Shown: positions 8,830 through 16,246 of the stretch, one piece after another | How the letters are laid out: the number at the start of each line of letters is the position of its first letter | How positions within the stretch are numbered: position 1 is the stretch's first letter | NCBI RefSeq assembly: GCF_004834005.1 | Contig: NZ_STFF01000010.1 | Location: 62,001 to 126,000 of the forward strand | DNA: 64,000 bases | Direction of reading: 5' to 3' | Origin: Niastella caeni | Lineage (GTDB): Bacteria > Bacteroidota > Bacteroidia > Chitinophagales > Chitinophagaceae | Notes under the pieces: generated by a model | Seen by the model: the letters and a program-made list of their open reading frames with translations, nothing else | Databases searched by the model: none | Told to the model about the DNA's origin: nothing | Translations under genes and position numbers: made by a program

Positions 8830-8842
8830 TTTTTTGATATTA

Positions 8843-8915
8843 GCCACTTTAGCTCAGCTGGTAGAGCAACTGATTTGTAATCAGTAGGTCGTTGGTTCGA
8901 TTCCGACAAGTGGCT
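8843..8915 (+). tRNA. tRNA-Thr(TGT)
   Basis: Cloverleaf: acceptor GCCACTT/AAGTGGC, D arm GCTC..GAGC, anticodon loop TTTGTAA with anticodon TGT, T arm with GGTTCGATTCC. 73 bases, no encoded CCA. First real tRNA of a Thr-Tyr-Gly-Thr-tuf cluster with the same order as the E. coli thrU-tyrU-glyT-thrT-tufB operon. Confidence 0.95.
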
Positions 8916-8960
8916 CAGGCAATTTCACATTGCACTTTTAATTTCTTCTTTTGTTTTCAA

Positions 8961-9043
8961 GGGCAGGTTCCAGAGCGGCCAAATGGGGCGGACTGTAAAT
9001 CCGCTGTCTTTCGACTTCAGAGGTTCGAATCCTCTCCTGCCCA
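8961..9043 (+). tRNA. tRNA-Tyr(GTA)
   Basis: Class II tRNA with a long variable arm. Acceptor GGGCAGG/CCTGCCC, discriminator A, anticodon loop CTGTAAA with anticodon GTA, T loop GGTTCGAATCC. 83 bases. Confidence 0.95.
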
Positions 9044-9139
9044 CATCGCCCGCCGTAGCTTTAGCGAAGGCGGGCATCGTCCATGAAGGAGTTCTTAAAT
9101 TTATTCATCCACCTTCGCCAAAGCTTTGGTGGATACCAT

Positions 9140-9212
9140 GCGGAAGTAGCTCAGTTGGTAGAGCGACAGCCTTCCAAGCTGTAGGTCGCGGGTTCGAACC
9201 TCGTCTTCCGCT
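9140..9212 (+). tRNA. tRNA-Gly(TCC)
   Basis: Acceptor GCGGAAG/CTTCCGC, anticodon loop CTTCCAA with anticodon TCC, T loop GGTTCGAACC. 73 bases. The 96-base gap before it carries a GCCCGCCGTAGCTTTAGCGA-like inverted repeat of the kind scattered in Bacteroidota intergenic DNA. Confidence 0.95.
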
Positions 9213-9252
9213 CGAATGGGTTTTGAGATTTTTTTGCCTCACAACTCTATCA

Positions 9253-9324
<72 letters not shown>

Positions 9325-9348
9325 CATAAGTTATTTGAAGCAGTTTAT

Positions 9349-9421
9349 AGTGTTGGCTCAGTGGTAGAGCATCCCGACTGTGGTCGGGAAGGTCGCCGGA
9401 GTTCGATTCTCACTAACGGCT
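9349..9421 (+). pseudogene. Degenerate chimeric tRNA-Thr(GGT) copy
   Basis: The T arm, 3' acceptor and following flank (AGTTCGATTCTCACTAACGG onward) are a direct repeat of the preceding tRNA-Thr(GGT) end, offset 96 bases. The D arm (GGCTCAGTGGTAGAGC) is also copied, but the 5' acceptor is eroded (no GCCGTT) and the anticodon arm is TCCCGACT-GTG-GTCGGGA with a loop one base short. It shares the CATCCCGACT...GTCGGGAAGGTCG core with the degenerate copy at 8754. Confidence 0.7.
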
Positions 9422-9443
9422 CATAAGTTATTTGATAACTTTC

Positions 9444-9500
9444 ATCTATACCGGCGTCGGACCGTGTGGTTGACGGAATGAAGCACAGCCTGGTATAGAT
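9444..9500 (+). promoter_or_regulatory. Large stem-loop in the tuf leader
   Basis: ATCTATACCGGC (9444-9455) pairs with GCCTGGTATAGAT (9488-9500) through 12 base pairs with one bulge. The 32-base loop is unexplained. A second weaker hairpin (CAGAA/TTCTG) follows at about 9526-9548. There is no T run, so it is not a simple terminator. It may be an RNA processing or translation control element of tuf. Confidence 0.45.
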
Positions 9501-9634
9501 CCAAACGATGAAGTGTGCGACGCAACAGAAGTTTCATAGGCTTTCTGTCGCCGGTTACATAAATCCTTTTTACCGAAATGGTTATGAAGGACGTATTTAA
9601 TTATTTGTAAAACCACAACTAAAAACAGATAACG

Positions 9635-10822
9635 ATGTCAAAAGAGACTTTCAAGAGGGATAAACCTCACGTTAACGTTGGTACCATTGGTCACATTGAC
9701 CACGGTAAAACCACTTTAACTGCCGCCATCACCACCATTTTGGCTAAATCGGGATTGGCGACAGCAAAAAAATATGACGAGATCGATGCAGCTCCTGAAG
9801 AAAAAGAGCGTGGTATCACGATCAACACCGCGCACGTGGAATATCAAACTGCAAATCGTCACTATGCACACGTGGATTGCCCCGGTCACGCTGACTATGT
9901 GAAGAACATGATCACCGGTGCTGCCCAGATGGATGGTGCTATTCTGGTTGTGGCTGCTACAGATGGTCCTATGCCCCAAACTAAAGAACACATCTTGCTT
10001 GCCCGTCAGGTAGGTGTTCCCCGTATGGTGGTATTCATGAATAAAGTTGACCTGGTTGATGACCCAGAGTTACTGGAACTGGTTGAAATGGAAATCCGCG
10101 AGCTGTTAAGCTTCTACGGTTTCGATGGTGATAACACACCAATCATCCGCGGTTCTGCTACTGGTGCTTTGGCCGGTGAAGAAAAATGGGTTGCCGCTGT
10201 TGTTGAACTGATGGCTGCCGTTGATTCTTACATTCCTTTACCTCCCCGTCCGGTTGACCAACCGTTCCTGATGTCTGTTGAAGACGTATTCTCAATCACT
10301 GGTCGTGGTACTGTTGCTACCGGCCGTATTGAAAGAGGTCGTATTAAAGTAGGTGAAGGTGTTGAGATCGTAGGTCTGGTTGAAAAACCATTGACTTCTA
10401 CTGTAACTGGTGTTGAAATGTTCCGTAAACTGTTGGATGAAGGTGAAGCTGGTGACAACGCAGGTCTGTTACTGCGCGGTATTGAAAAGAAAGATATCCG
10501 CCGTGGTATGGTAATCGTTAAGCCTGGTTCTATCACTCCTCACACTGAGTTCAAAGGTGAAGTTTACGTACTGAGCAAAGAAGAAGGTGGACGTCACACT
10601 CCATTCTTCAACAAATACCGTCCTCAGTTCTACTTCCGTACTACCGACGTAACCGGTGAAGTAGAATTACCTGCTGGTACTGAGATGGTAATGCCTGGTG
10701 ATAACACCAACCTGCAAGTAAAACTGATTCAGCCTATTGCGATGGAAAAAGGTCTTAAATTCGCGATCCGCGAAGGTGGCCGTACAGTAGGTGCAGGTCA
10801 GGTTACTGAAATCCTGAAATAA
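9635..10822 (+). CDS. tuf: Elongation factor Tu
   Basis: GTPase that carries aminoacyl-tRNA to the ribosome. The 395 residues are full length. G1 GHIDHGKT is at 19-26, switch II DCPGHADY at 81-88 and NKVD at 136-139, followed by SATGALAG-type G5 and the two beta-barrel domains (RGTVATGRIERG; GGRHTPFFNKYRPQFYFRTTDVTGEV). Codon use is strongly biased, as expected for a very highly expressed gene. It ends the tRNA operon and is followed by a hairpin terminator. This is the only tuf in the window. Confidence 0.98.
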   Translation: MSKETFKRDKPHVNVGTIGHIDHGKTTLTAAITTILAKSGLATAKKYDEIDAAPEEKERGITINTAHVEYQTANRHYAHVDCPGHADYVKNMITGAAQMDGAILVVAATDGPMPQTKEHILLARQVGVPRMVVFMNKVDLVDDPELLELVEMEIRELLSFYGFDGDNTPIIRGSATGALAGEEKWVAAVVELMAAVDSYIPLPPRPVDQPFLMSVEDVFSITGRGTVATGRIERGRIKVGEGVEIVGLVEKPLTSTVTGVEMFRKLLDEGEAGDNAGLLLRGIEKKDIRRGMVIVKPGSITPHTEFKGEVYVLSKEEGGRHTPFFNKYRPQFYFRTTDVTGEVELPAGTEMVMPGDNTNLQVKLIQPIAMEKGLKFAIREGGRTVGAGQVTEILK

Positions 10823-10877
10823 TGCGCACACCAATCCACCTGCTGGTGGAAAGAGTGTTAAGCGTTTAGTATATTTG

Positions 10878-10920
10878 CAAAGTACTTGAGCCTTTAACGT
10901 TCAGGTACTTTGTTTTCTTA
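10878..10920 (+). terminator. Terminator after tuf
   Basis: AAAGTACTTGA (from 10879) pairs with TCAGGTACTTT with one G-U pair, loop about 11 bases, followed by TGTTTTCTTA. It lies 57 bases after the tuf stop. Confidence 0.65.
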
Positions 10921-11015
10921 ATACGAAAGTTCTTTTTACGCGGAACGCAAAATGCGAAACGCCTAACGCCGGTTTTAAAGCGTTAAGCGTTCAGCCTTAA
11001 GCATTCAGCGTATAT

Positions 11016-11086
11016 ACGGGCATAGTTCAACGGTAGAATAGAGGTCTCCAAAACCTTCGATCTGGGTTCGAATCCTAGTGCCCGTG
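11016..11086 (+). tRNA. tRNA-Trp(CCA)
   Basis: Acceptor ACGGGCA/TGCCCGT, discriminator G, anticodon loop CTCCAAA with anticodon CCA, T loop GGTTCGAATCC. 71 bases. It lies between tuf and secE, the conserved place for tRNA-Trp in many bacteria. Confidence 0.95.
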
Positions 11087-11118
11087 CTACTTTAATTTGA
11101 AAATGTATTAATTTGAAG

Positions 11119-11183
11119 ATTTGAAAATGAGGATCGCTTTGTGTTGAGCGAGTCCCGGGTTGCTGAAAGCCTCATTTTCAAAT
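11119..11183 (+). repeat. 14-bp inverted repeat between tRNA-Trp and secE
   Basis: ATTTGAAAATGAGG (11119-11132) and CCTCATTTTCAAAT (11170-11183) are exact inverted copies separated by 37 bases. The transcript could fold into a long hairpin just before secE. The arm sequence is of the ATTTGAAAAT type common in intergenic DNA of this group, so it may be a repeat rather than a regulator. Confidence 0.6.
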
Positions 11184-11213
11184 TAGTATATTTTCGGATT
11201 TCAAATTGCATTT

Positions 11214-11405
11214 ATGAATAAAATATCAACATACCTCAGGGAATCATACCGGGAATTGGTTGAGAAGGTGACCTGGCCTACCTGGTTGCAATTACAGCAA
11301 TCTACTGTAATTGTACTGGTAGCTACCTTATTAATCACCGGAGTGGTTTGGGTTATGGACCTGGTTGCCCAGTCGGCCCTTCACTTTATTTACTCACTAT
11401 TCTAA
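11214..11405 (+). CDS. secE: Preprotein translocase subunit SecE
   Basis: A 63-residue single-pass inner membrane subunit of the SecYEG channel. The amphipathic helix YLRESYRELVEKVTWPTW carries the family KVTWPT motif, followed by one TM (VIVLVATLLITGVVWVMDLV). Its stop codon overlaps the first nusG ATG (TAATG), so translation of the two is probably coupled. Confidence 0.95.
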   Translation: MNKISTYLRESYRELVEKVTWPTWLQLQQSTVIVLVATLLITGVVWVMDLVAQSALHFIYSLF

Positions 11406-11974
11406 TGATGGAACAAGCTACTCAACAACAAGAAACTAAATGGTATGTGCTGCGGGTGGTGAGCGGCAAAGAGCGCAAGGTAAAAGAATACCTTGATAAG
11501 GAGATCTCCCGCGGTGGTTGGGGCGAGGTGGTTAAGCAAGTGTTTCTGCCTGTGGAAAAGGTATACAAGGTGCAGAATGGAAAGAAGGTAATGCGTGAAA
11601 GAAACTATTACCCAGGCTATGTAATGATTGAAGTGCTGGAAAATAAACTGTCAGACGATTTACGGGAAGCAATTAAAAATACGACCAATGTGATCCATTT
11701 CCTGGGTAAGGATAATCCTATTGCCCTGCGGAAAGCCGAAGTAAACAAAATGCTCGGTAAAATGGATGAAATGGCTGAGACCGGCGGGGTAAGCATGAGC
11801 GAGCCATTCATAGTTGGTGAAACTATTAAGATCATCGAAGGACCGTTCAATGACTTCAATGGTATTATTGAAGAAGTGAACGACGAGAAGAAGAAACTGA
11901 AAGTAACGGTGAAGATCTTCGGACGTTCTACGCCGGTAGAACTGAACTATATGCAGGTTGAGAAACTGGCTTAA
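11405..11974 (+). CDS. nusG: Transcription termination/antitermination factor NusG
   Basis: Binds RNA polymerase and links it to Rho or the ribosome. The NGN domain (WYVLRVVSGKERKVKEYL ... NYYPGYVMIEV) spans about residues 10-120 and the KOW domain (GETIKIIEGPFNDFNGIIEEV) about 135-189. The start is one of two adjacent ATGs (11405 or 11408); the first overlaps the secE stop. Frames extending further upstream would lie inside secE and are not credible. A terminator hairpin follows at 12041. Confidence 0.96.
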   Translation: MMEQATQQQETKWYVLRVVSGKERKVKEYLDKEISRGGWGEVVKQVFLPVEKVYKVQNGKKVMRERNYYPGYVMIEVLENKLSDDLREAIKNTTNVIHFLGKDNPIALRKAEVNKMLGKMDEMAETGGVSMSEPFIVGETIKIIEGPFNDFNGIIEEVNDEKKKLKVTVKIFGRSTPVELNYMQVEKLA

Positions 11975-12040
11975 TTTGCTGATGTGATCTTTAGCTAATG
12001 TGCTAATTGAAACGCATCGCGCATTAAAAATACTTAGTAA

Positions 12041-12070
12041 AACATCTACCTCAGGGTGGATGTTTTTTTT
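12041..12070 (+). terminator. Terminator after nusG
   Basis: AACATCTACC, loop TCAG, then GGTGGATGTT and a run of T. It separates nusG from the opposing histone-like gene. Confidence 0.8.
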
Positions 12071-12127
12071 TGCCCAATGAGTATGGTATACAAAGGGGGA
12101 AGATCTGACCTGTTATCAGCATGCATA

Positions 12128-12162
12128 AAAAAACCTTTCCGCATCGGGAAAGGTTAATCTTT
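12128..12162 (-). terminator. Terminator of the histone-like gene (minus strand)
   Basis: AACCTTTCC-GCATC-GGGAAAGGTT hairpin with an A tract on its left (T tract on the minus strand), 30 bases after the minus-strand stop; T-rich sequence on the right makes it potentially bidirectional. Confidence 0.7.
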
Positions 12163-12190
12163 TTTGTTGTAGCAAAACACCTGGAATTGC

Positions 12191-12769
12191 TTAAGCATGC
12201 TCATCCTCATCCTCGTCTTCATCATCCATGTCTTCTTCAACAGTTTCTTCGATGGTTTCATCGTCTGAATCAGTGTCAACATCTATATCATCCACATCAA
12301 CGTCAACGTCTGTATCGGTATCATCGGTGTCAGTATCAATATCAACATCGGTATCAACATCTGCATCTGTTCCCTCTACATCTTCATCCAATACAGGAGG
12401 TACGATCATTGGTTCTTTTTCCTGAATGGGTTCTGGCTTAGATACAGCTCTTTTCTTTTTAGGCGCTTTTTTGGCGGCCTTTTTAGCTGGTGATTTTGAA
12501 GCTACTTTTTTAGCGGCTTTCTTGGCTGCTTTTTTAGGAGCTGCTTTTTTTGCTGCCTTTTTCGTTGCTTTCTTGGCAGCTTTTTTTGCTGCTTTCTTAG
12601 CTGCTTTTTTAGGAGCCGCTTTTTTAGCCGCTTTCTTCACAGCTTTCTTGGCAGCTTTTTTCGCAGCCTTCTTTACGGCTTTCTTCGCCGCTTTTTTGGC
12701 CGGTGATTTTTTCTTAGCTGCTTTCTTAGGAGCGGCTTTTTTTGCTGCTTTTTTCTTTGCTTTGGCCAT
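12191..12769 (-). CDS. Histone H1-like Lys/Ala-rich protein with acidic tail
   Basis: Residues 1-105 are repeats of AAKKA/PKKAAKK units with two KSPAKK-like sites, resembling the C-terminal domain of eukaryotic H1 and bacterial Hc1/AlgP-like nucleoid proteins; this part should bind DNA without sequence preference. Residues 106-128 are a Pro-rich linker. Residues 129-192 are almost only Asp, Glu, Thr and Val (VDVDVDDIDVD, EDEDEDEHA), which could fold back on the basic part or bind other proteins, as acidic histone chaperone tails do. It lies on the opposite strand between nusG and rplK, breaking an order that is usually contiguous. No globular domain is visible. Repetitive coding makes length variation between strains likely. 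Confidence 0.82.
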   Translation of the reverse strand: MAKAKKKAAKKAAPKKAAKKKSPAKKAAKKAVKKAAKKAAKKAVKKAAKKAAPKKAAKKAAKKAAKKATKKAAKKAAPKKAAKKAAKKVASKSPAKKAAKKAPKKKRAVSKPEPIQEKEPMIVPPVLDEDVEGTDADVDTDVDIDTDTDDTDTDVDVDVDDIDVDTDSDDETIEETVEEDMDDEDEDEDEHA

Positions 12770-13031
12770 AGTGTTGATGTGTTTTTTGTTGTTGGTTAAT
12801 TTCTATAAGAAGAAGCGTTATGTATAATTAAACGCAAAAGCTACGTATAAAAATTCAAAAAATAAAAAACTACTACCATTTTGCTAACAGTACCCCAACT
12901 GTTAGGTGTGTAAATGGGTTGTTATTCGTGTTTGTTCTTGCAAAATTCCGGCCATCATTTACAGGTTGCGATGATGTGTTTTAGGTAGCCGGTTGCTATG
13001 ATCATCATGTGGCAGCCTGTCATATTTAACA

Positions 13032-13226
13032 ATGGCTTCATGTGCCGAAACCCTTGCCCATACCGGGTTTCACGCAAAGGTCATACCGGCTGCGCAAGCA
13101 GGTTGCCCCGTAAAACAAGCTGGAAAATGCCCGCATGATGGCAACCTTTGGGTAGATAATGAGGGCTTGTGTTGCAAAGGTATGGACTGCATACATTATC
13201 ATAAAGCGTTTAACCGGCAGTTGTAA
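13032..13226 (+). CDS. Possible small Cys-rich protein
   Basis: 64 residues with seven cysteines, including CPVKQAGKCPHDG and GLCCKGMDCIHYH, a spacing that could bind a metal. I do not recognise the family. The minus-strand alternative over the same bases has no features. No ribosome binding site or promoter is evident, so it may be a chance frame. It is the only plausible coding sequence in the 1-kb gap between the histone-like gene and rplK. Confidence 0.3.
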   Translation: MASCAETLAHTGFHAKVIPAAQAGCPVKQAGKCPHDGNLWVDNEGLCCKGMDCIHYHKAFNRQL

Positions 13227-13267
13227 TAATGTTATGGTTAAAATTGTAATGAACATAGATGCATAAA

Positions 13268-13575
13268 GGGTCATGAAGGTTTAGAGGCAACGAGGAAGAA
13301 AGGCATAAAGGCAGAGAGGCATAAAGGCAACGAGGAAGAAAGGCATAAAGGCAACGGGGCATCGAGGCCTGCAACCTGTAACCTGAAACTTGGAACCTGC
13401 AACCTGAAACCTGTAACCTGCAACCTGCAACCTGAAACCCGGCACCCGGTAACCGGTAACTGGTAACCGGCATCCGGCACCTGTACCCTGCAACCTGAAA
13501 CCTGTACCCTGCAACCTGGAACCCGGTATCCTGGCTCCCCCGGCACCCGGTAACTGGTAACCAGCCCCCGGCCTA
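13268..13575. repeat. Array of short intergenic repeat words
   Basis: Two irregular parts. First, GAGGAAGAAAGGCATAAAGG-type units occur three times. Then about twenty 10-12-base words of the form CCTGCAACCTG, CCTGTAACCTG, CCGGTAACTGG and CCCGGCACCCGG follow. Similar words recur at about 26701-26740, 28415-28530 and 30590-30650. The words are nearly tandem but vary in sequence and spacing, and they are not CRISPR repeats. Confidence 0.75.
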
Positions 13576-13626
13576 CTTTGCGATTCATTTTTTATATTCA
13601 AATGAAGATATTTTCAAAACTTTCGT

Positions 13627-13634
13627 TACCTTTG
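13627..13634 (+). promoter_or_regulatory. -7 box of the rplKAJL promoter
   Basis: TACCTTTG, identical to the boxes before the tRNA operon and rpoB, lies 131 bases before rplK. The -33 region is weak (TTTTC-like). A leader with a CCGCCGAAG...GGCGG inverted repeat follows. Confidence 0.6.
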
Positions 13635-13765
13635 CGTCCCCAAAAGAAAGTTCTTTCATTGTCCGCCGAAGTTCAGCGTAGGCGGAAACCGATAGAATTT
13701 GGGAGATCAAGTAATTACGCCAAAAGGCATGATGAACGATCGTTTGAACCAATAAATCAGTAAAA

Positions 13766-14209
13766 ATGGCAAAAGAAATTACCGGCTTCGTAAAGCTACA
13801 GGTAAAAGGCGGCCAGGCAAATCCGGCTCCTCCTGTAGGTCCTGCACTGGGTTCCAAGGGTATCAATATCATGGAATTCTGCAAACAATTCAACGCCCGT
13901 ACGCAGGATAAAATGGGAAAAGTTCTCCCAGTTTTAATCACCGTTTATTCCGACAAATCATTCGAGTTTGTAATTAAAACGCCTCCTGCAGCCGTTCAGT
14001 TGCTGGAAGCCGCCAAATTGCAAAGCGGTTCTAAAGAACCTAACCGTAATAAGGTGGGTAAAGTGAACTGGAACCAGGTAGAGGCTATTGCTAAAGACAA
14101 AATGCCCGACCTGAATTGTTTCACCCTGGAAAGTGCTATGCGCATGGTGGCTGGTACCGCCCGCAGCATGGGTCTTACCGTTGACGGCAAAGCTCCCTGG
14201 GAAAATTAA
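13766..14209 (+). CDS. rplK: 50S ribosomal protein uL11
   Basis: A 147-residue protein of the GTPase-associated centre that binds 23S rRNA together with the L10-L12 stalk. The N-terminal domain has the PPVGPALGSKGINIMEFCKQFN signature (about 22-45); the C-terminal RNA-binding domain ends MRMVAGTARSMGLTVDG. First gene of rplK-rplA-rplJ-rplL. Spacing to rplA is 39 bases, consistent with co-transcription. Confidence 0.97.
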   Translation: MAKEITGFVKLQVKGGQANPAPPVGPALGSKGINIMEFCKQFNARTQDKMGKVLPVLITVYSDKSFEFVIKTPPAAVQLLEAAKLQSGSKEPNRNKVGKVNWNQVEAIAKDKMPDLNCFTLESAMRMVAGTARSMGLTVDGKAPWEN

Positions 14210-14248
14210 TTGTTCACTGTCCCGGTAAGACGGGAATTTTAAAACTGA

Positions 14249-14950
14249 ATGACAATGGGAAGAATTCCTAAAAAAAGAAAAGTAGCTGACGCTAAAGTCG
14301 ATAAAAATAAAGTGTATTCACTGAAAGAGGCTTCCTCTATCGTGAAAACCGTTAATACTACAAAGTTTGATGCATCGGTAGATCTACACATCCGGTTAGG
14401 GGTTGACCCGAAGAAAGCCGACCAGGCTATTCGTGGTACTGTTACCCTGCCGCATGGTACCGGTAAAACCAAAAAAGTACTGGTATTATGTACGCCCGAG
14501 AAAGAAGCAGATGCAAGATCAGCCGGCGCCGATTTCGTAGGCCTGGATGAGTTTGTTCAAAAAATTGAAGGTGGCTGGACTGACGTAGACGTTATCATCG
14601 CTACGCCTTCAGTGATGCCTAAAATTGGTAAGCTGGGTAAGATCTTAGGTCCCCGTAACCTGATGCCTAACCCTAAAACAGGTACCGTTACCAATGATGT
14701 AGCTGCAGCAGTAAACGAGGTGAAAGGTGGTAAGATAGCTTTCAAAGTTGATAAAGCTGGTATCATCCATGCTTCTATTGGCCGCGTAAGCTTTAGCCCT
14801 GAAAAAATTGCCGAGAACAGCCATTCGCTGATTGATGCAATCATCAAGGCAAAGCCTTCTTCTGCAAAAGGCACTTACCTGAAAAGCGTGTTCATGGCCA
14901 GCTCCATGAGCCCTGCTATTGCAGTTGAAACAAAATCTTTAATGAACTAA
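14249..14950 (+). CDS. rplA: 50S ribosomal protein uL1
   Basis: A 233-residue protein of the L1 stalk that helps release E-site tRNA; in many bacteria it also represses its own operon by binding the mRNA leader. Visible signatures are GRIPKKRK at the start, LGVDPKKADQAIRGTVTLPHGTGK and GKLGKILGPRNLMPNPKTGTVT. The first ATG (14249) gives MTMGRIP; the ATG at 14255 giving MGRIP is equally possible. Confidence 0.97.
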   Translation: MTMGRIPKKRKVADAKVDKNKVYSLKEASSIVKTVNTTKFDASVDLHIRLGVDPKKADQAIRGTVTLPHGTGKTKKVLVLCTPEKEADARSAGADFVGLDEFVQKIEGGWTDVDVIIATPSVMPKIGKLGKILGPRNLMPNPKTGTVTNDVAAAVNEVKGGKIAFKVDKAGIIHASIGRVSFSPEKIAENSHSLIDAIIKAKPSSAKGTYLKSVFMASSMSPAIAVETKSLMN

Positions 14951-15018
14951 ACTTTAATAACGCGACGAAGTAGTCCGCCACGGCGGATTATGAGCGAAAC
15001 CAACAAAAATTTAGCGTT

Positions 15019-15561
15019 ATGACAAAACAGGAAAAAAACGAAGTAATTGAAGCGTTGAAAGAGAAGTTCTCTCAATACAACAATTTCTATGTTACCAATA
15101 CAGAATCATTAACGGTTGCTCAGGTAGGTAACCTGCGCCGTGTATGTTTCAATAAGCAGGTTGAAATGAAAGTGGCCAAAAATACCCTCATTCGCAAGGC
15201 GCTTGAAGCCCTGGATGAAAAAAGGTATTCCGGCATGTTTGAATCACTGAACGGTGTTACCGCTTTGTTGTTCAGTGAAAATGCCAAAGAGCCTGCGCTG
15301 ATCATCAGCGATTTTCGTGCCGCCAACACTAAAGGAAAAGTTGTTGCCACGAAGCCCGAATTGAAAGCCGCGTTTATCGATGGCGATGTATTCATGGGCG
15401 ACGATCAACTGAAGACCCTGACCACCCTGAAAAGCAAAAACGACCTTATCGGGGAAATCATTGGCTTGTTGCAATCACCTGCGAAGAATGTTATCAGCGG
15501 CCTGAACGCTGGCAACAAACTGGCTGGTTTGGTGAAAGCTTTAGAAGACCGCGCACAGTAA
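15019..15561 (+). CDS. rplJ: 50S ribosomal protein uL10
   Basis: A 180-residue base of the L12 stalk. The N-terminal domain (MTKQEKNEVIEALKEKFSQ ... VAKNTLIRKALE) binds 23S rRNA and the C-terminal helix (NVISGLNAGNKLAGLVKALEDR) carries L12 dimers. The 68-base gap before it contains a GTCCGCCACGGCGGA hairpin, which could be part of L10 mRNA autoregulation or simply a repeat. rplL follows after 176 bases. Confidence 0.96.
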   Translation: MTKQEKNEVIEALKEKFSQYNNFYVTNTESLTVAQVGNLRRVCFNKQVEMKVAKNTLIRKALEALDEKRYSGMFESLNGVTALLFSENAKEPALIISDFRAANTKGKVVATKPELKAAFIDGDVFMGDDQLKTLTTLKSKNDLIGEIIGLLQSPAKNVISGLNAGNKLAGLVKALEDRAQ

Positions 15562-15737
15562 GATTGCTGATTTAGTGATTGCGGGATTTCAAGATTTAAA
15601 TCCCAAAATCTCAAAATCACTCAATCTCAAAATATTAACTCTGGCCTGAGAGTTATGTAAACACAAATTTTTTTAAACATCCGCCGGAGTCCCGATCAGG
15701 CTATCGGAAACAATGAAGGCGGGAAAAATTTACAACA

Positions 15738-16115
15738 ATGGCAGATTTAAAAGCATTTGCAGAACAGTTGGTAAACCTGACTGTAAAAGAAGTTAACGAG
15801 TTAGCAAAAATCCTGAAAGAAGAATACGGCATCGAGCCTGCAGCTGCTGCTGTAGCTGTTGCTGGTCCTGCTGCTGGTGGTGCTGCTCCTGCTGCTGAAG
15901 AAAAAACTGCGTTCGACGTTATCCTGAAAAATGGTGGCGCTAACAAACTGAACGTTGTGAAAGTGGTTAAAGAATTAACTGGTCTTGGTTTGAAAGAAGC
16001 TAAAGACTTAGTTGATGGCGCTCCAAAAGCAGTTAAAGAAGGTATCAGCAAAGCTGATGCTGATGCTCTGGTAGCTAAGCTGAAAGAAGCTGGCGCTGAA
16101 GTAGAAGTTAAATAA
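15738..16115 (+). CDS. rplL: 50S ribosomal protein bL12 (L7/L12)
   Basis: A 125-residue stalk protein that recruits translational GTPases. The N-terminal dimerisation helices are at 1-30, an Ala/Gly/Pro hinge (AAAAVAVAGPAAGGAAPAAEE) at 38-56, and the C-terminal factor-binding domain (FDVILKNGGANKLNVVKVVKELTGLGLKEAKDLVDGAP) follows. Codon use is biased (GCTGCTGCT runs). A strong terminator ends the transcript here, so rpoB does not rely only on read-through from rplL. Confidence 0.97.
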   Translation: MADLKAFAEQLVNLTVKEVNELAKILKEEYGIEPAAAAVAVAGPAAGGAAPAAEEKTAFDVILKNGGANKLNVVKVVKELTGLGLKEAKDLVDGAPKAVKEGISKADADALVAKLKEAGAEVEVK

Positions 16116-16139
16116 GGAAAACTTCCAACTAGTTATAAT

Positions 16140-16168
16140 TACCCCGGTGTTTACACCGGGGTTTTTTT
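16140..16168 (+). terminator. Strong terminator after rplL
   Basis: ACCCCGGTGT-TT-ACACCGGGGT perfect 10-bp hairpin followed by seven T. Confidence 0.92.
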
Positions 16169-16246
16169 ATTATATGGGGTAAAACCGTTTTGGTAAGTTT
16201 TATTTTCATAGTTTAGTAGTCTCCTTTATATAACATATAAATAAAT

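Noticed and set aside
10870..10877. TATATTTG as promoter of tRNA-Trp-secE
   Set aside because: A hairpin that looks like the tuf terminator starts one or two bases downstream and there is no -33 TTG at good spacing.
12228..12827. Long plus-strand frames opposite the histone-like gene (Ser/Thr-rich and Phe/Ala-rich)
   Set aside because: They are shadows caused by the repetitive AAAGC and GATGTT codon pattern of the minus-strand gene.
13380..13530. CRISPR array
   Set aside because: Repeat words are 10-12 bases, degenerate and nearly adjacent, with no constant-length unique spacers and no cas genes.
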